Below are positions 23,290-30,493 of a DNA stretch of 38,866 nt, piece by piece. A model generated the notes under the pieces. That model was given only the letters and a program-made list of their open reading frames with translations, was not told the DNA's origin and searched no databases. The position numbers and the translations under genes were made by a program. The DNA comes from a virus, in the IMG/VR virus record IMGVR_UViG_3300046323_000652, positions 1 through 38,866 of that record; one strand, 5' to 3'. How positions within the stretch are numbered: the first letter of the stretch is position 1; every line of letters begins with the position of its first letter.

Positions 23290-24590
23290 ACGTTTGCAAA
23301 TTTTGAAATTTTCTTTTTTGGGTGACCTGTACTTCTTTGAGTGCTTGGTGTTATTGAGTTTTTCAAATGTGTATTTACACCATACCGAAACGCATCCATA
23401 AAGTGATTGTATTTATCGGCTGGCTCATTCGTTGGATTTTTAAATCTATCCAAAGCATAAGAATAATTCTCATATTCAAAATTTGCATTGCTTGCAGTTT
23501 CAACCAAATGGATTGTAAAGTTTTTCAAAAAAGAAATACCGTTCTTGACACTATCCTGACCTTTTTCGGCAGGCAAAGCGTTAATTCCAAGCCTTCTAAG
23601 TTCTTCAATACTTTTAGGTTCTGCCGAATCCAAGTACACAGGAGAAGAAGCACTTACACCAAAATCTATCAAACGCTTGGCGATGTCAGGGTTTGTCATA
23701 TCTGTTTCATATATGAGTTCATCTGTCCATATATTTTTATTATGCCTTTCTATTTCACAAACGCAAGTAGGGTCGTTTGAATAGCCAAAATCGCCCCCAT
23801 AAAATTTTTGGTATAGATTAGGCATTGATTTGACAAACACCCAGTTTTTGAATATCCTACCACGCACTCCTTCAGGGATTAATCCGCAAATCATTGTGTA
23901 GTAATACTCTTCGTTTTCTATTTTATAGGCTTCGTACAAATTTATAGTAGTGCTATTGATATTATCAATATTATCTTTGTACGTGCCAAAAATTGAGAGT
24001 AACTGTTCCGAAAATTTCTGTTTTGGCTTTGCAATGAAATACCCCTCTACATCAGAAGGCTCTAAATTGTAATAGTCCTTTATTAGCCAATGGTTCTTTG
24101 GCGGAGGGTTGAACACCCTAAATATTTGTATTTGTCCTTTTGTAGTTCTTAGTGAGGCATCAAGGTTTGTGAAATCTTCCTTTGAGACTTCCTCACATTC
24201 TTCAATGGCAATGTGCGTAAACCCGGCAAGTGATTTCATCTTGGCTGTTGCTTTGCCAGAAGATTTTTTGAAGCCTTTGGCAAATATTTGATTGTTAGTT
24301 GGTAGATACGTAATCGTCATAGAGGATTCATTGATTTGAAATAAATCCTCATTGATTGTATCATTTTCATTAATCCTGTCTTTGAACTCTTGAAACAATG
24401 AAATCCTCACATCAGACAACACATCACGCATAAAAAGTCCGCGAAAATAATTAGGCTGTGTAATCAAAAATAAAAAATAATCGGTAACAAAGTATGAACC
24501 GCCACGACCACGCCCCCCAAACAAGTCTATGTATCTTGCAGAAGTGGTAAATACGTCTTCGTATATTTGGTTAAATACTTGTGTTATCAT
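23286..24590 (-). CDS. terL: Terminase large subunit
   Basis: A 434-residue packaging motor. The ATPase half has the Walker A-like GGRGRGGS (residues 25-32), in which the usual Lys of GKS/T is Gly, and Walker B FTHIAIEECEEV with the catalytic Glu. SGKATAKMKSLAG and FRVFNPPPKNHW follow. The nuclease half shows GGDFGYSNDPT, VYLDSAEPKSIEELRRLG and NHFMDAFRYG, the three acidic motifs of the RNase H-like terminase nuclease. It hydrolyses ATP to pump DNA through the portal and cuts genome ends. It overlaps the small subunit gene by 20 nt. Confidence 0.9.
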   Translation of the reverse strand: MITQVFNQIYEDVFTTSARYIDLFGGRGRGGSYFVTDYFLFLITQPNYFRGLFMRDVLSDVRISLFQEFKDRINENDTINEDLFQINESSMTITYLPTNNQIFAKGFKKSSGKATAKMKSLAGFTHIAIEECEEVSKEDFTNLDASLRTTKGQIQIFRVFNPPPKNHWLIKDYYNLEPSDVEGYFIAKPKQKFSEQLLSIFGTYKDNIDNINSTTINLYEAYKIENEEYYYTMICGLIPEGVRGRIFKNWVFVKSMPNLYQKFYGGDFGYSNDPTCVCEIERHNKNIWTDELIYETDMTNPDIAKRLIDFGVSASSPVYLDSAEPKSIEELRRLGINALPAEKGQDSVKNGISFLKNFTIHLVETASNANFEYENYSYALDRFKNPTNEPADKYNHFMDAFRYGVNTHLKNSITPSTQRSTGHPKKKISKFANV

Positions 24591-25026
24591 TTTCAGAAAA
24601 TTTTTTGAAAATAACCTCGTGCTTGTTATCGCTATCTACTTTGCCCGAATGCTCAATTTTTTGCACATACAGACCTTCCAATTCTGCAATGTCTTTGAGT
24701 ACGGCAAGGGAGTTTTTAACATCTTTGTTTTTTAAAGCCGTTTCATAAAGCTTCATTCGGGCTGCAATATGAAACGCTTTTTTCTCTTCAATTTCGGAAT
24801 GGCACTGTTCAATAAACAATACCCTCGCTTCCTTGACATATCTTTTTGCCTGCCTATCGCATACATTCCAATTCCTTGAAATGTTCATATAAATATCAGA
24901 CACAGGAACGCCCGCAAGAATCCACTCTTGTATGCTTCTGATGCGGTTGTAGAATTCTATTTTATCGGACCTGTTTCTTTGAAATTCTACTTCTACGTCT
25001 GTGTCTGCTAATTGTATTTCTGTCAT
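24571..25026 (-). CDS. terS: Terminase small subunit
   Basis: A 151-residue helical protein. An N-terminal HTH-like region (RIRSIQEWILAGVPVSDIYMNISRNWNVCDRQAKRYVKEA) is followed by a helical oligomerisation segment and a charged tail. This plan, directly before the large terminase gene, is that of small terminases that recognise the packaging site. The overlap with the large subunit gene (20 nt) suggests coupled translation. Confidence 0.7.
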   Translation of the reverse strand: MTEIQLADTDVEVEFQRNRSDKIEFYNRIRSIQEWILAGVPVSDIYMNISRNWNVCDRQAKRYVKEARVLFIEQCHSEIEEKKAFHIAARMKLYETALKNKDVKNSLAVLKDIAELEGLYVQKIEHSGKVDSDNKHEVIFKKFSENDNTSI

Positions 25027-25286
25027 TAGATTAGTCCTAAAATCATTTTTACCTGTTCATAATCATCCAACACAGTTGATAACTGTATTTCAAGTTCAAA
25101 ACGCTTCTGCTCATACTGCCTTTTTACATTCTCGTCTGTAATAAAAGTATTGGACGAAAAAGCAATAATCCTGTCCCTGATAAATTTTACTCTGTTTTCA
25201 TAGTATCGTAAAATACTTTTTGCCTTTGTTTCGGCATCTTTGATTTTCACTTCTGCGAAGTTTATCCCCCACTCTTCGTTATTCAT
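25026..25286 (-). CDS. Small helical protein upstream of terminase, unknown
   Basis: Eighty-six residues, almost entirely helical and charged (KDAETKAKSILRYYENRVKFIRDRI, then QYEQKRFELEIQLSTVLDDYEQVKMIL), likely a coiled coil. It abuts the small terminase gene. No family is recognised; a packaging accessory role is possible from position only. Confidence 0.45.
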   Translation of the reverse strand: MNNEEWGINFAEVKIKDAETKAKSILRYYENRVKFIRDRIIAFSSNTFITDENVKRQYEQKRFELEIQLSTVLDDYEQVKMILGLI

Positions 25287-25294
25287 ATATATTT

Positions 25295-26095
25295 TTAATT
25301 TAACTTTAACATTTTGAAATTTACGGCTTCGGAAACAACCAATCTAACAAGCCTTTCAATTATTTTTCCGTGGGTAGCTTCGTCTTTGCTATACATTTCT
25401 TTATCCGTAATTCTAAAAACTTTATACCCTGCCTTAGTTAAGTAAGAATCCTGACTATCATCTAACTTTTTGCGTTTTGGGTTTGTGTGCCAATATTCGC
25501 CATCGAATTGAATAACTAATTTCATTTCTTCACATACAGCATCGACACAAAACTTATCAAATAAAAGAACCTGTTCTTTAAAATCAATATTAAGTTTGTA
25601 CCCTAAATTTTGTAAAAACTCCCTGCCTGCCATTTCCAATTTATTCAATCCTTTCTTGTTTAGTTGTATGCTATTCATATTTTGAGCCTTTTCAGTCATT
25701 CTTTCTTTATCATTATCCCTGCATTGAATCGAGCAATATTGAATAGTATGGTTTCTTTTGTCTGCCTTGACTAAATAAGAAGGGGAGGTTTTAAATTCTT
25801 TTTTACAGACAACACAATTAAAAGATACTTTATTTCTGCTTTGGTATTGGTCGTGGCATACTTTATTGCAAAATATATTCTTGCTTTTTTCTACCCTTGA
25901 TTTTTTTACTTCAACATCTTTCGTACAATTAGCGCATTTTTCAATCGAACTGCCTTGATGCTTTTTTTTACACCCAATAGAGCAATAATTATTTTTAGAG
26001 CCTCTATTTAATCTGCCAACGCTCACATAAAACTCTTTTGAGCAATTATCGCAATTAATATTTTTGCCTGTTTTTTTAGATTCTATTTCACTCAT
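25295..26095 (-). CDS. Zinc-finger array fused to a Vsr/EDxHD-type PD-(D/E)XK nuclease, probable mobile endonuclease
   Basis: A 266-residue protein. Residues 15-125 hold three zinc-finger units of the form CxxC...CxxxC (15/18/38/42, 54/57/76/80, 94/97/121/125). Residues 150-235 form a nuclease: Glu154, Asp185 in FCVDAVC, then LVIQFDGEYWHT and GYKVFRITDKE. The I-x-(F/D)-D-G-x-(Y/W)-W-H element is typical of Vsr-like, DUF559 and EDxHD homing nucleases. Free-standing versions often sit beside terminase genes, as here. It is the first gene of the leftward late block, next to the repeat-rich intergenic region. A homing-like role is inferred. Confidence 0.7.
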   Translation of the reverse strand: MSEIESKKTGKNINCDNCSKEFYVSVGRLNRGSKNNYCSIGCKKKHQGSSIEKCANCTKDVEVKKSRVEKSKNIFCNKVCHDQYQSRNKVSFNCVVCKKEFKTSPSYLVKADKRNHTIQYCSIQCRDNDKERMTEKAQNMNSIQLNKKGLNKLEMAGREFLQNLGYKLNIDFKEQVLLFDKFCVDAVCEEMKLVIQFDGEYWHTNPKRKKLDDSQDSYLTKAGYKVFRITDKEMYSKDEATHGKIIERLVRLVVSEAVNFKMLKLN

Positions 26096-26311
26096 AAATC
26101 AATAAAATATTTTTTATATGCTAAAAAATTTTAACCTTTGCTTTTTGCCAATCTATGTTTTCAGTTCGTAAAATGCGGGATTTTATTTCGGACATAAAGT
26201 AATATTTTTAGGTCAGTAAATCGGTCAGGTCTTTTATTTTCTTAAATACAACCTACTGATTTACAAACATTTACCTAAAAGTAATTTATCCCTCCCTCTC
26301 TGCAACATTAT

Positions 26312-26343
26312 GCTACAAATCAAATTAACGTTTGGTTTGTAGC
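26312..26343. repeat. Inverted repeat with CTACAAATC arms, copy 1
   Basis: GCTACAAATCAAA (26312-26324) faces TTTGGTTTGTAGC (26331-26343) with one mismatch and a 6-nt centre. The size fits the core-type sites bound by tyrosine recombinases (two inverted 11-13 bp sites around a 6-8 bp overlap), so this may be an attP core candidate, close upstream of the integrase gene. Confidence 0.5.
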
Positions 26344-26382
26344 TTTTTTACGGGATTTCATTATAATTTTATAAAAATTTTA

Positions 26383-26412
26383 CTACAAATCAAAGAAATA
26401 ATCGGTTTGTAG
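26383..26412. repeat. Inverted repeat with CTACAAATC arms, copy 2
   Basis: CTACAAATC (26383-26391) faces GGTTTGTAG (26404-26412), a second version of the 26312-26343 repeat 71 bp away. A fifth CTACAAAT motif occurs at 26474-26481, next to TGTAG, shortly before the integrase start. Several copies of the same half-site point to a shared binding protein. Confidence 0.5.
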
Positions 26413-26513
26413 CAAAATGTAAAGTTTGTAAATCAGTCAGTCAAGTAAACGTAAAAATTACTGACTTTGGTTTCTACAAATGTAGCTATTTTTTTGTGAA
26501 AATAACTAAAATT

Positions 26514-27740
26514 ATGATTGATATTACATTCCTCGTAAAACCTTCCGAAATCAACGCCAAAGGGCAGTGCATCATCTATTGTAGATTCAAGTGTGATGGA
26601 ACTCCCAAAAAAGAAATCAGCACTGGCATACAAGTTAGTCCGGATGAATTTGATACCAACTCAAAACGTATCATTACAAAAGGCAAGAAATCCGATAGCG
26701 ACAGCCTCAAAGAAAAGAACAATACTTTGAATGTCCTTGAAACTCGTTTGCGCCAAATCTATAACAACCAGATTGACAAAGGCAAAACGCCCACGGCTCA
26801 GACAATCAAAGAAGAGTTTGAAGCAAAAAAGGAAAGACGCACCCTTGCACAAGCCATTGAGTTGCTTAAAAAGCGAGTGAAGGATAATAAAGCTCTACTG
26901 AGTAAAGTAGGGGTAATTGAAAAAGTGACGGAGCTATTCATTAAGGACAAATACAAAGTCGATAATATCTACCTAAACGAGCTTGACAACTATACAAACT
27001 TTGGCGATGACTTTGAAAGCTATGTCAAGTTGGGAGGCAACAAAAGACAAATTTCGTGGAGCAGAAGCTATCTCCAAAAAATGTTTCCTTATATCAAACG
27101 CAGCGTAGAACTTGCAGTAAAACAAAAATGGGTTGAAAGTAACCCTTTGGCTTCGCACCAAATTATTTTGACCAAACAAGATAAGCAGAAAGAAAAGGTT
27201 TTTCTTACAAAACAGGAACTCAAGAAAATAATTGATGAACCGTTTGAAACGGATTCAATACAGCGGATAGCAGATATATTTGTGTTTCAGTGCTATACCG
27301 GGTTGGCTTATGGGGATGTAAAAAAACTGACCTATAAAGACATAAGAAAAAATGATGATGGTGTGTATTACTTGCACGACCCGCGAAAAAAAACTGCTGT
27401 TGAATTTACAATACCTTTGATAGAACAGGCAATTGAGTTGATTGAAAAATATAAGAAAGATACACACAGAGAAATATTCCACGCAGATAAAGTTTTCCCT
27501 GTCAAGTCAAACAAGACTTATAATCTACACCTCAAAACTATTGCGGAAATAATAGGGCTTGAAAAAGTTTTGAAAACTCACGTGGCGAGGTACACCTGCA
27601 ACCAGTTACTCTACGAAGCAGGTGTGAGTGATGAAGTGCGTAAGCAGATTCTTGGGCACACAACCGTAAAGATGACCGCTCATTACACCACTGCCTCAAC
27701 CAAATTAATGAATGAGGCAATGAGTAAGATTGATATTTAA
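26514..27740 (+). CDS. int: Tyrosine recombinase / integrase (IntDOT-like, phage_int_SAM_5 type)
   Basis: A 408-residue protein from the ATG at 26514 (a GTG at 26496 is possible). The N-terminus is an arm-binding domain (ITFLVKPSE...GQCIIYCRF), the middle a core-binding helical domain, and the C-terminus the catalytic domain. Visible catalytic residues are Lys (RKK at 291-293), HVAR (His356, Arg359), LGH (His382) and Tyr391 in TAHYT. The first Arg is replaced by Ala265 in CYTGLAYGDV, as known for the Bacteroidota IntDOT family. It recombines phage and target att sites. A repeat-rich 400-bp region lies directly upstream. Confidence 0.9.
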   Translation: MIDITFLVKPSEINAKGQCIIYCRFKCDGTPKKEISTGIQVSPDEFDTNSKRIITKGKKSDSDSLKEKNNTLNVLETRLRQIYNNQIDKGKTPTAQTIKEEFEAKKERRTLAQAIELLKKRVKDNKALLSKVGVIEKVTELFIKDKYKVDNIYLNELDNYTNFGDDFESYVKLGGNKRQISWSRSYLQKMFPYIKRSVELAVKQKWVESNPLASHQIILTKQDKQKEKVFLTKQELKKIIDEPFETDSIQRIADIFVFQCYTGLAYGDVKKLTYKDIRKNDDGVYYLHDPRKKTAVEFTIPLIEQAIELIEKYKKDTHREIFHADKVFPVKSNKTYNLHLKTIAEIIGLEKVLKTHVARYTCNQLLYEAGVSDEVRKQILGHTTVKMTAHYTTASTKLMNEAMSKIDI

Positions 27741-28080
27741 TCTTTATGCACCTGCTCAAAAACGTAGCACACTACAACCCTTGCTTTATATACCAATACA
27801 CCCTTTTTCTCTTTTATCAATTTGTATTCTCTTACAAGCGCATCGTAAGACGTAACACCACTTGCTTTTAGTATGCTTGATATTGTTTTTTGCCGTTACG
27901 AAATTGTTCGTAACGGTCAAACAAGTAGCCTCTAAACCGTTCTTGATACTTGCTTGCATCAACTTTGTTTTGCGTATCATTGACTACAACAATACTAATT
28001 TTAGGAAATCGAGATTGAAGTGCCTCAATAATACCTACACTTGGATTGCCTCCTATAATTGCTATTTTTTTGTTTTCCAT
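27737..28080 (-). pseudogene. Split gene: frame change at an A6 run (frameshifted or programmed -1)
   Basis: Frame 0 begins at 28080 with MENKKIAIIGGNPSVGIIEAL and stops early (27868) just after a GGC AAA AAA CAA sequence; the six A residues are 27886-27891 (T on the + strand). A -1 shift on this run continues smoothly as KKTISSILKASGVTSYDALVRE to a TAA at 27737-27739, overlapping the integrase stop by 3 nt. The fused product would be 114 residues. No other reading of the second half has a credible start; a TAA precedes it closely. It could be a programmed frameshift, a real mutation or a sequencing error. No known function is recognised. Confidence 0.5.
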
Positions 28081-28087
28081 AATTTTA

Positions 28088-28345
28088 TCAGTATTGTGTC
28101 ATTGCAACCTTTTTCAATTTGTATGCTTGCAAGTCCTTCATATCATACAGCCACAACTTACCAACCTTTTCACAAGGCAAATCAGTCGTTGGTATGCTAC
28201 GCATCGAGTCATAGCCATATCCAAGAAACTCAGCAGCTTCTTTACGACTTATTTTTTTACTTGGAGTCAGCGTATTTAAGATAAAATCAAATATATCCTG
28301 CTTTTGCTTATCAAGCAGGAGTTGTATTTCTGTTAGTTCCATCAT
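28088..28345 (-). CDS. Excisionase-like helix-turn-helix (MerR/HTH_17-type) protein
   Basis: Eighty-five residues. Residues 32-75 (ISRKEAAEFLGYGYDSMRSIPTTDLP, then KVGKLWLYDMKDLQAYK) show the excisionase/HTH_17 pattern: a winged helix with a short loop and a (G)KLWLYxxxDL(xA)Y ending. Proteins of this kind act as recombination directionality factors or repressors. The gene is near the integrase, separated only by the split gene, and overlaps the next upstream gene by ATGA. A directionality role is an inference from position. Confidence 0.65.
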   Translation of the reverse strand: MMELTEIQLLLDKQKQDIFDFILNTLTPSKKISRKEAAEFLGYGYDSMRSIPTTDLPCEKVGKLWLYDMKDLQAYKLKKVAMTQY

Positions 28346-28791
28346 TTTTTAAAGTTCTTGAAAAATTCCATTTGAGCCTTTGCCAAATCAATCAATGTGC
28401 CGACAGCCTTGTTTACTGCTTCTGCTTGCGGAATGTAATTTGCATCTTCTTGCACTTTTTTGATGCTGTCAATAAGCGTGTGCTTCAAATAAGCAATAGT
28501 GTCTTTGTCCTGCATCAGTGGTTCTTGCATTGGCACAAAATCAACTGCTGTTTGAGGGTTTGTAATAACTACATCCTTAACTTCTTCTTTTAGATTTTGA
28601 GGCTCAATAGGGAGAAAGTTGTTTTGCAAAAACGTTTCAGCATTTTCGATAGGTATTCGAAATTCTTTTTTGCTTGTTTTTATGATGGCAGAGTTGCCAT
28701 CTTGACTTATTTCAGCAACAACTATTCTATTTGTTTGGTACAAGTATTCTTTACCTTCCCATTCTTTTTTGATTTTCTTTAGATTGTACAT
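28342..28791 (-). CDS. Hypothetical early protein
   Basis: A 149-residue protein. The first 60 residues are strand-rich and basic (YLYQTNRIVVAEISQDGNSAIIKTSKKEFRIPI), followed by a Pro/Glu linker and a C-terminal helix (TLIDSIKKVQEDANYIPQAEAVNKAVGTLIDLAKAQMEFFKNFKK). It resembles small phage accessory proteins but no family is recognised. It overlaps the upstream gene's end by 13 nt and the excisionase-like gene by ATGA. Confidence 0.45.
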   Translation of the reverse strand: MYNLKKIKKEWEGKEYLYQTNRIVVAEISQDGNSAIIKTSKKEFRIPIENAETFLQNNFLPIEPQNLKEEVKDVVITNPQTAVDFVPMQEPLMQDKDTIAYLKHTLIDSIKKVQEDANYIPQAEAVNKAVGTLIDLAKAQMEFFKNFKK

Positions 28792-29486
28792 TTTTTTATT
28801 GTTCTTTTTAAGATGATTTGAGTTCTTTTTAGCTCTAAAATTTCAGGCATATTCATTATTTCCGCACGGATGTTTGGGGTTTTAAGCGTAATAAGCGAAG
28901 CAATTTTCTTGTCTGACAAGTCTGTATTTTCAGCGTACTTACGTTTTGCCGTTTGACCCGCCTTTTGTGAATTTCGGTTATTTTGAGCGTTTTGTTTTCT
29001 GCTCACCATTTCTAAATTTTCTAATTCGCAATTGAGCGAGTTTTTATCTTTGAATCTGATAATATACCCTTTCGGAATCTCTCCGTAAGCCTGCTCCCAA
29101 ACGTATCTGCTGAAAAACACCAACTTCCTACTGCCTGCCGGCTTAATCATTTTGTAGTATTCATTGTATTTTTTATGAAACCTTGTAACAATAGTCCCTT
29201 CGGGCAAAGCATTATGAGGTATGCTGTTCTTTTTGAACTGTGTTTCAGGGGAAAGCTGTAAGCCTTTTATTCCTTTGTTCCATACTTCAATACCTTTTTT
29301 GAATATTCCATTATTAGGATATTTCTTTGCCATAATGCTAAGTTGCTCAGGTGTTCTTTTGATTTTTAACTTAAATAGTTTTGCATTGATAGCACTTTCT
29401 GTAGTTCCCAGCATTTCAGCTATCTCCTTATTCCTACAAGTCAGGTTTTCTTTGATGAATTTTATTTTTTCTTCTGTCCAGTTCAT
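28779..29486 (-). CDS. HNH-type (HNH_3-like) endonuclease-related protein with N-terminal HTH
   Basis: The start is taken at the ATG at 29486, which begins MNWTEEKIKFIKENL; an ATG 9 codons further upstream is possible. Residues 1-45 form a SANT/HTH-like module (NKEIAEMLGTTESAINAKLFKLKI). Residues 120-165 match the HNH_3 scheme (YVWEQAYGEIPKGY...FKDKNSLNCELENLEMVSR) with the final Asn retained. The usual HH of the HNH centre is RF here, so catalysis is questionable. A 28-codon ORF precedes it by two bases. Such genes are typically mobile or regulatory in Bacteroidota phages. Confidence 0.6.
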   Translation of the reverse strand: MNWTEEKIKFIKENLTCRNKEIAEMLGTTESAINAKLFKLKIKRTPEQLSIMAKKYPNNGIFKKGIEVWNKGIKGLQLSPETQFKKNSIPHNALPEGTIVTRFHKKYNEYYKMIKPAGSRKLVFFSRYVWEQAYGEIPKGYIIRFKDKNSLNCELENLEMVSRKQNAQNNRNSQKAGQTAKRKYAENTDLSDKKIASLITLKTPNIRAEIMNMPEILELKRTQIILKRTIKKCTI

Positions 29487-29488
29487 AA

Positions 29489-29575
29489 TTATTTTGGTGA
29501 ATATGCAGGGCAATTATTATCCATATTTTTGAGCCCTATATCTTCTTTGAAGTATTCAATTATTTGTTCTGTCAT
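29489..29575 (-). CDS. Possible 28-residue ORF upstream of the HNH gene
   Basis: ATG at 29573-29575, TAA at 29489-29491. The product begins MTEQIIEYFKEDIGLK and ends NNCPAYSPK. It lies between the AP2-like gene (ends 29578) and the HNH start (29486), exactly filling the gap. It could encode a peptide or act as a translated leader; length alone keeps confidence low. Confidence 0.35.
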   Translation of the reverse strand: MTEQIIEYFKEDIGLKNMDNNCPAYSPK

Positions 29576-29577
29576 AT

Positions 29578-29784
29578 CTATTTTTTTGGGATTAATATAT
29601 TTACCGCTTCCATTCCATTTTCTAATAATTTCTTATCTACTGCAACCGCCGCATCGCGCTCAACATCAAAACATTTACTCCAACCAAGTTTAGAAATTTG
29701 AGCGCGATAAAAAAGTTGGTTTTTTTTCTCGAAAATTTGAACGTGCTTAAAAACACTAATTCTTCTATATTTTGGGTATGCCAT
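29578..29784 (-). CDS. Stand-alone AP2/ERF-like DNA-binding domain (tentative)
   Basis: Sixty-eight residues. FYRAQISKLGWSKCFDVERD followed by AAVAVDKKLLENGMEAVNIL (residues 25-63) matches the AP2 plan of three strands and a helix, with W/F-R-A-x-I...EAA..(Y/V)D......G..A..N. In phages and mobile elements, AP2 domains usually form part of HNH homing endonucleases. Here the domain is separate, followed closely by an HNH gene. It may be a solitary DNA-binding protein or part of a split endonuclease. The call needs a profile search. Confidence 0.45.
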   Translation of the reverse strand: MAYPKYRRISVFKHVQIFEKKNQLFYRAQISKLGWSKCFDVERDAAVAVDKKLLENGMEAVNILIPKK

Positions 29785-29792
29785 CTTTATAA

Positions 29793-30104
29793 TTAATTTT
29801 CATCAAAAAATTTACTGATATGCTGCGAGAACCTATTCTTAGTTTCCAAGTCCATTTTGGAAATCATCATAATCATTTCCGAAAACGGTTCTGCTACTTC
29901 TTCTTGTTCTTTAACAATATCAGCCTGCGAATTTTTTATGATAAATCTTTCGTAAGCTCTCGTTGCTTCCAAAGCCTTTTTGAAAGTCCACTTTGCTTCG
30001 TGCCTCAATCCTTTGTGCTCCAAAGCCATTAGCCACTTGGTAGCCTCGTTCAATAGCGTTGTGAAAATCAAAAGTTGGTTTACAAATTCATCTTGTCTAT
30101 CCAT
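29793..30104 (-). CDS. Hypothetical early helical protein
   Basis: About 103 residues (start at MDRQD at 30104; an upstream Met at 30113 is also possible). It is helical with WLMALEHKGLRHEAKWTFKKALEATRAYERFI in the middle. It has no signal, membrane span or motif. It overlaps the end of the upstream gene (30097), so translation is probably coupled. Function is unknown. Confidence 0.45.
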   Translation of the reverse strand: MDRQDEFVNQLLIFTTLLNEATKWLMALEHKGLRHEAKWTFKKALEATRAYERFIIKNSQADIVKEQEEVAEPFSEMIMMISKMDLETKNRFSQHISKFFDEN

Positions 30105-30369
30105 TCCTCTCAATCTCCCTTATATCTTGGCATACTTGAGAAAAGGTTACAAAGTCTCCGTTTAGGGCAGCGAGTCTTTTGATGAGATACTTTTGCTTTA
30201 AGTTCTCGTTTTTGTGCCAAATCTCGCCCAACTCGGATTTGGTTTTTTCGTTAGCTACCCCTTTTACCAACTCTGCGAAATGATTATTTGCAGAGTTGAT
30301 GTAGTATTGTGAAAGTTCAAGCAGTTCATTGACGCTTGCTTTTTCTATTTGTTCGATTGTTAGTTCCAT
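30097..30369 (-). CDS. Hypothetical early helical protein
   Basis: Ninety residues, helical (IEKASVNELLELSQYYINSANNHFAELVKG) and weakly acidic. It lies directly downstream of the 39-codon gene. No family is recognised. Confidence 0.4.
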   Translation of the reverse strand: MELTIEQIEKASVNELLELSQYYINSANNHFAELVKGVANEKTKSELGEIWHKNENLKQKYLIKRLAALNGDFVTFSQVCQDIREIERNG

Positions 30370-30373
30370 ATTA

Positions 30374-30493
30374 TTATTCTATTGATGCTCTGGTAAGACA
30401 CTGTTCGTAAGTGCCAGTGAATATAAGGTTTCCGTAAATGTACACTCCCCATTCTGTTGAGGAGTGTTGTAATATTTCTACTGCTTTTTTCAT
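30374..30493 (-). CDS. 39-residue early peptide gene (coupled by ATGA)
   Basis: ATG at 30491-30493 overlaps the upstream stop (30490-30492) by ATGA; TAA at 30374-30376. The product begins MKKAVEILQHSSTEWGVYIY and continues GNLIFTGTYEQC. The overlap and the length close to the next start (30369) support it. Function is unknown. Confidence 0.5.
   Translation of the reverse strand: MKKAVEILQHSSTEWGVYIYGNLIFTGTYEQCLTRASIE

Larger units (their letters stand above)
26216..26440. repeat. Directly repeated GTAAATC(G/A)GTCAG pair and 14-bp inverted repeat flanking the intergenic core
   Basis: GTAAATCGGTCAG (26216-26228) and GTAAATCAGTCAG (26428-26440) are direct copies with 12 of 13 identical bases. 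ACTGATTTACAAAC (26255-26268) is the perfect inverse of GTTTGTAAATCAGT (26424-26437). They bracket the CTACAAATC inverted repeats. No gene is seen in 26096-26495. The arrangement resembles integrase arm-site clusters or an operator block. Confidence 0.55.

Noticed and set aside
23367-23780. 137-codon rightward frame opposite the large terminase
   Set aside because: Antisense to clear nuclease motifs; Ile/Phe/Cys-rich shadow composition.
27786-27980. 64-codon leftward frame across the split gene
   Set aside because: It is the third frame; composition is unlike a protein and the -1 continuation gives a much better sequence.
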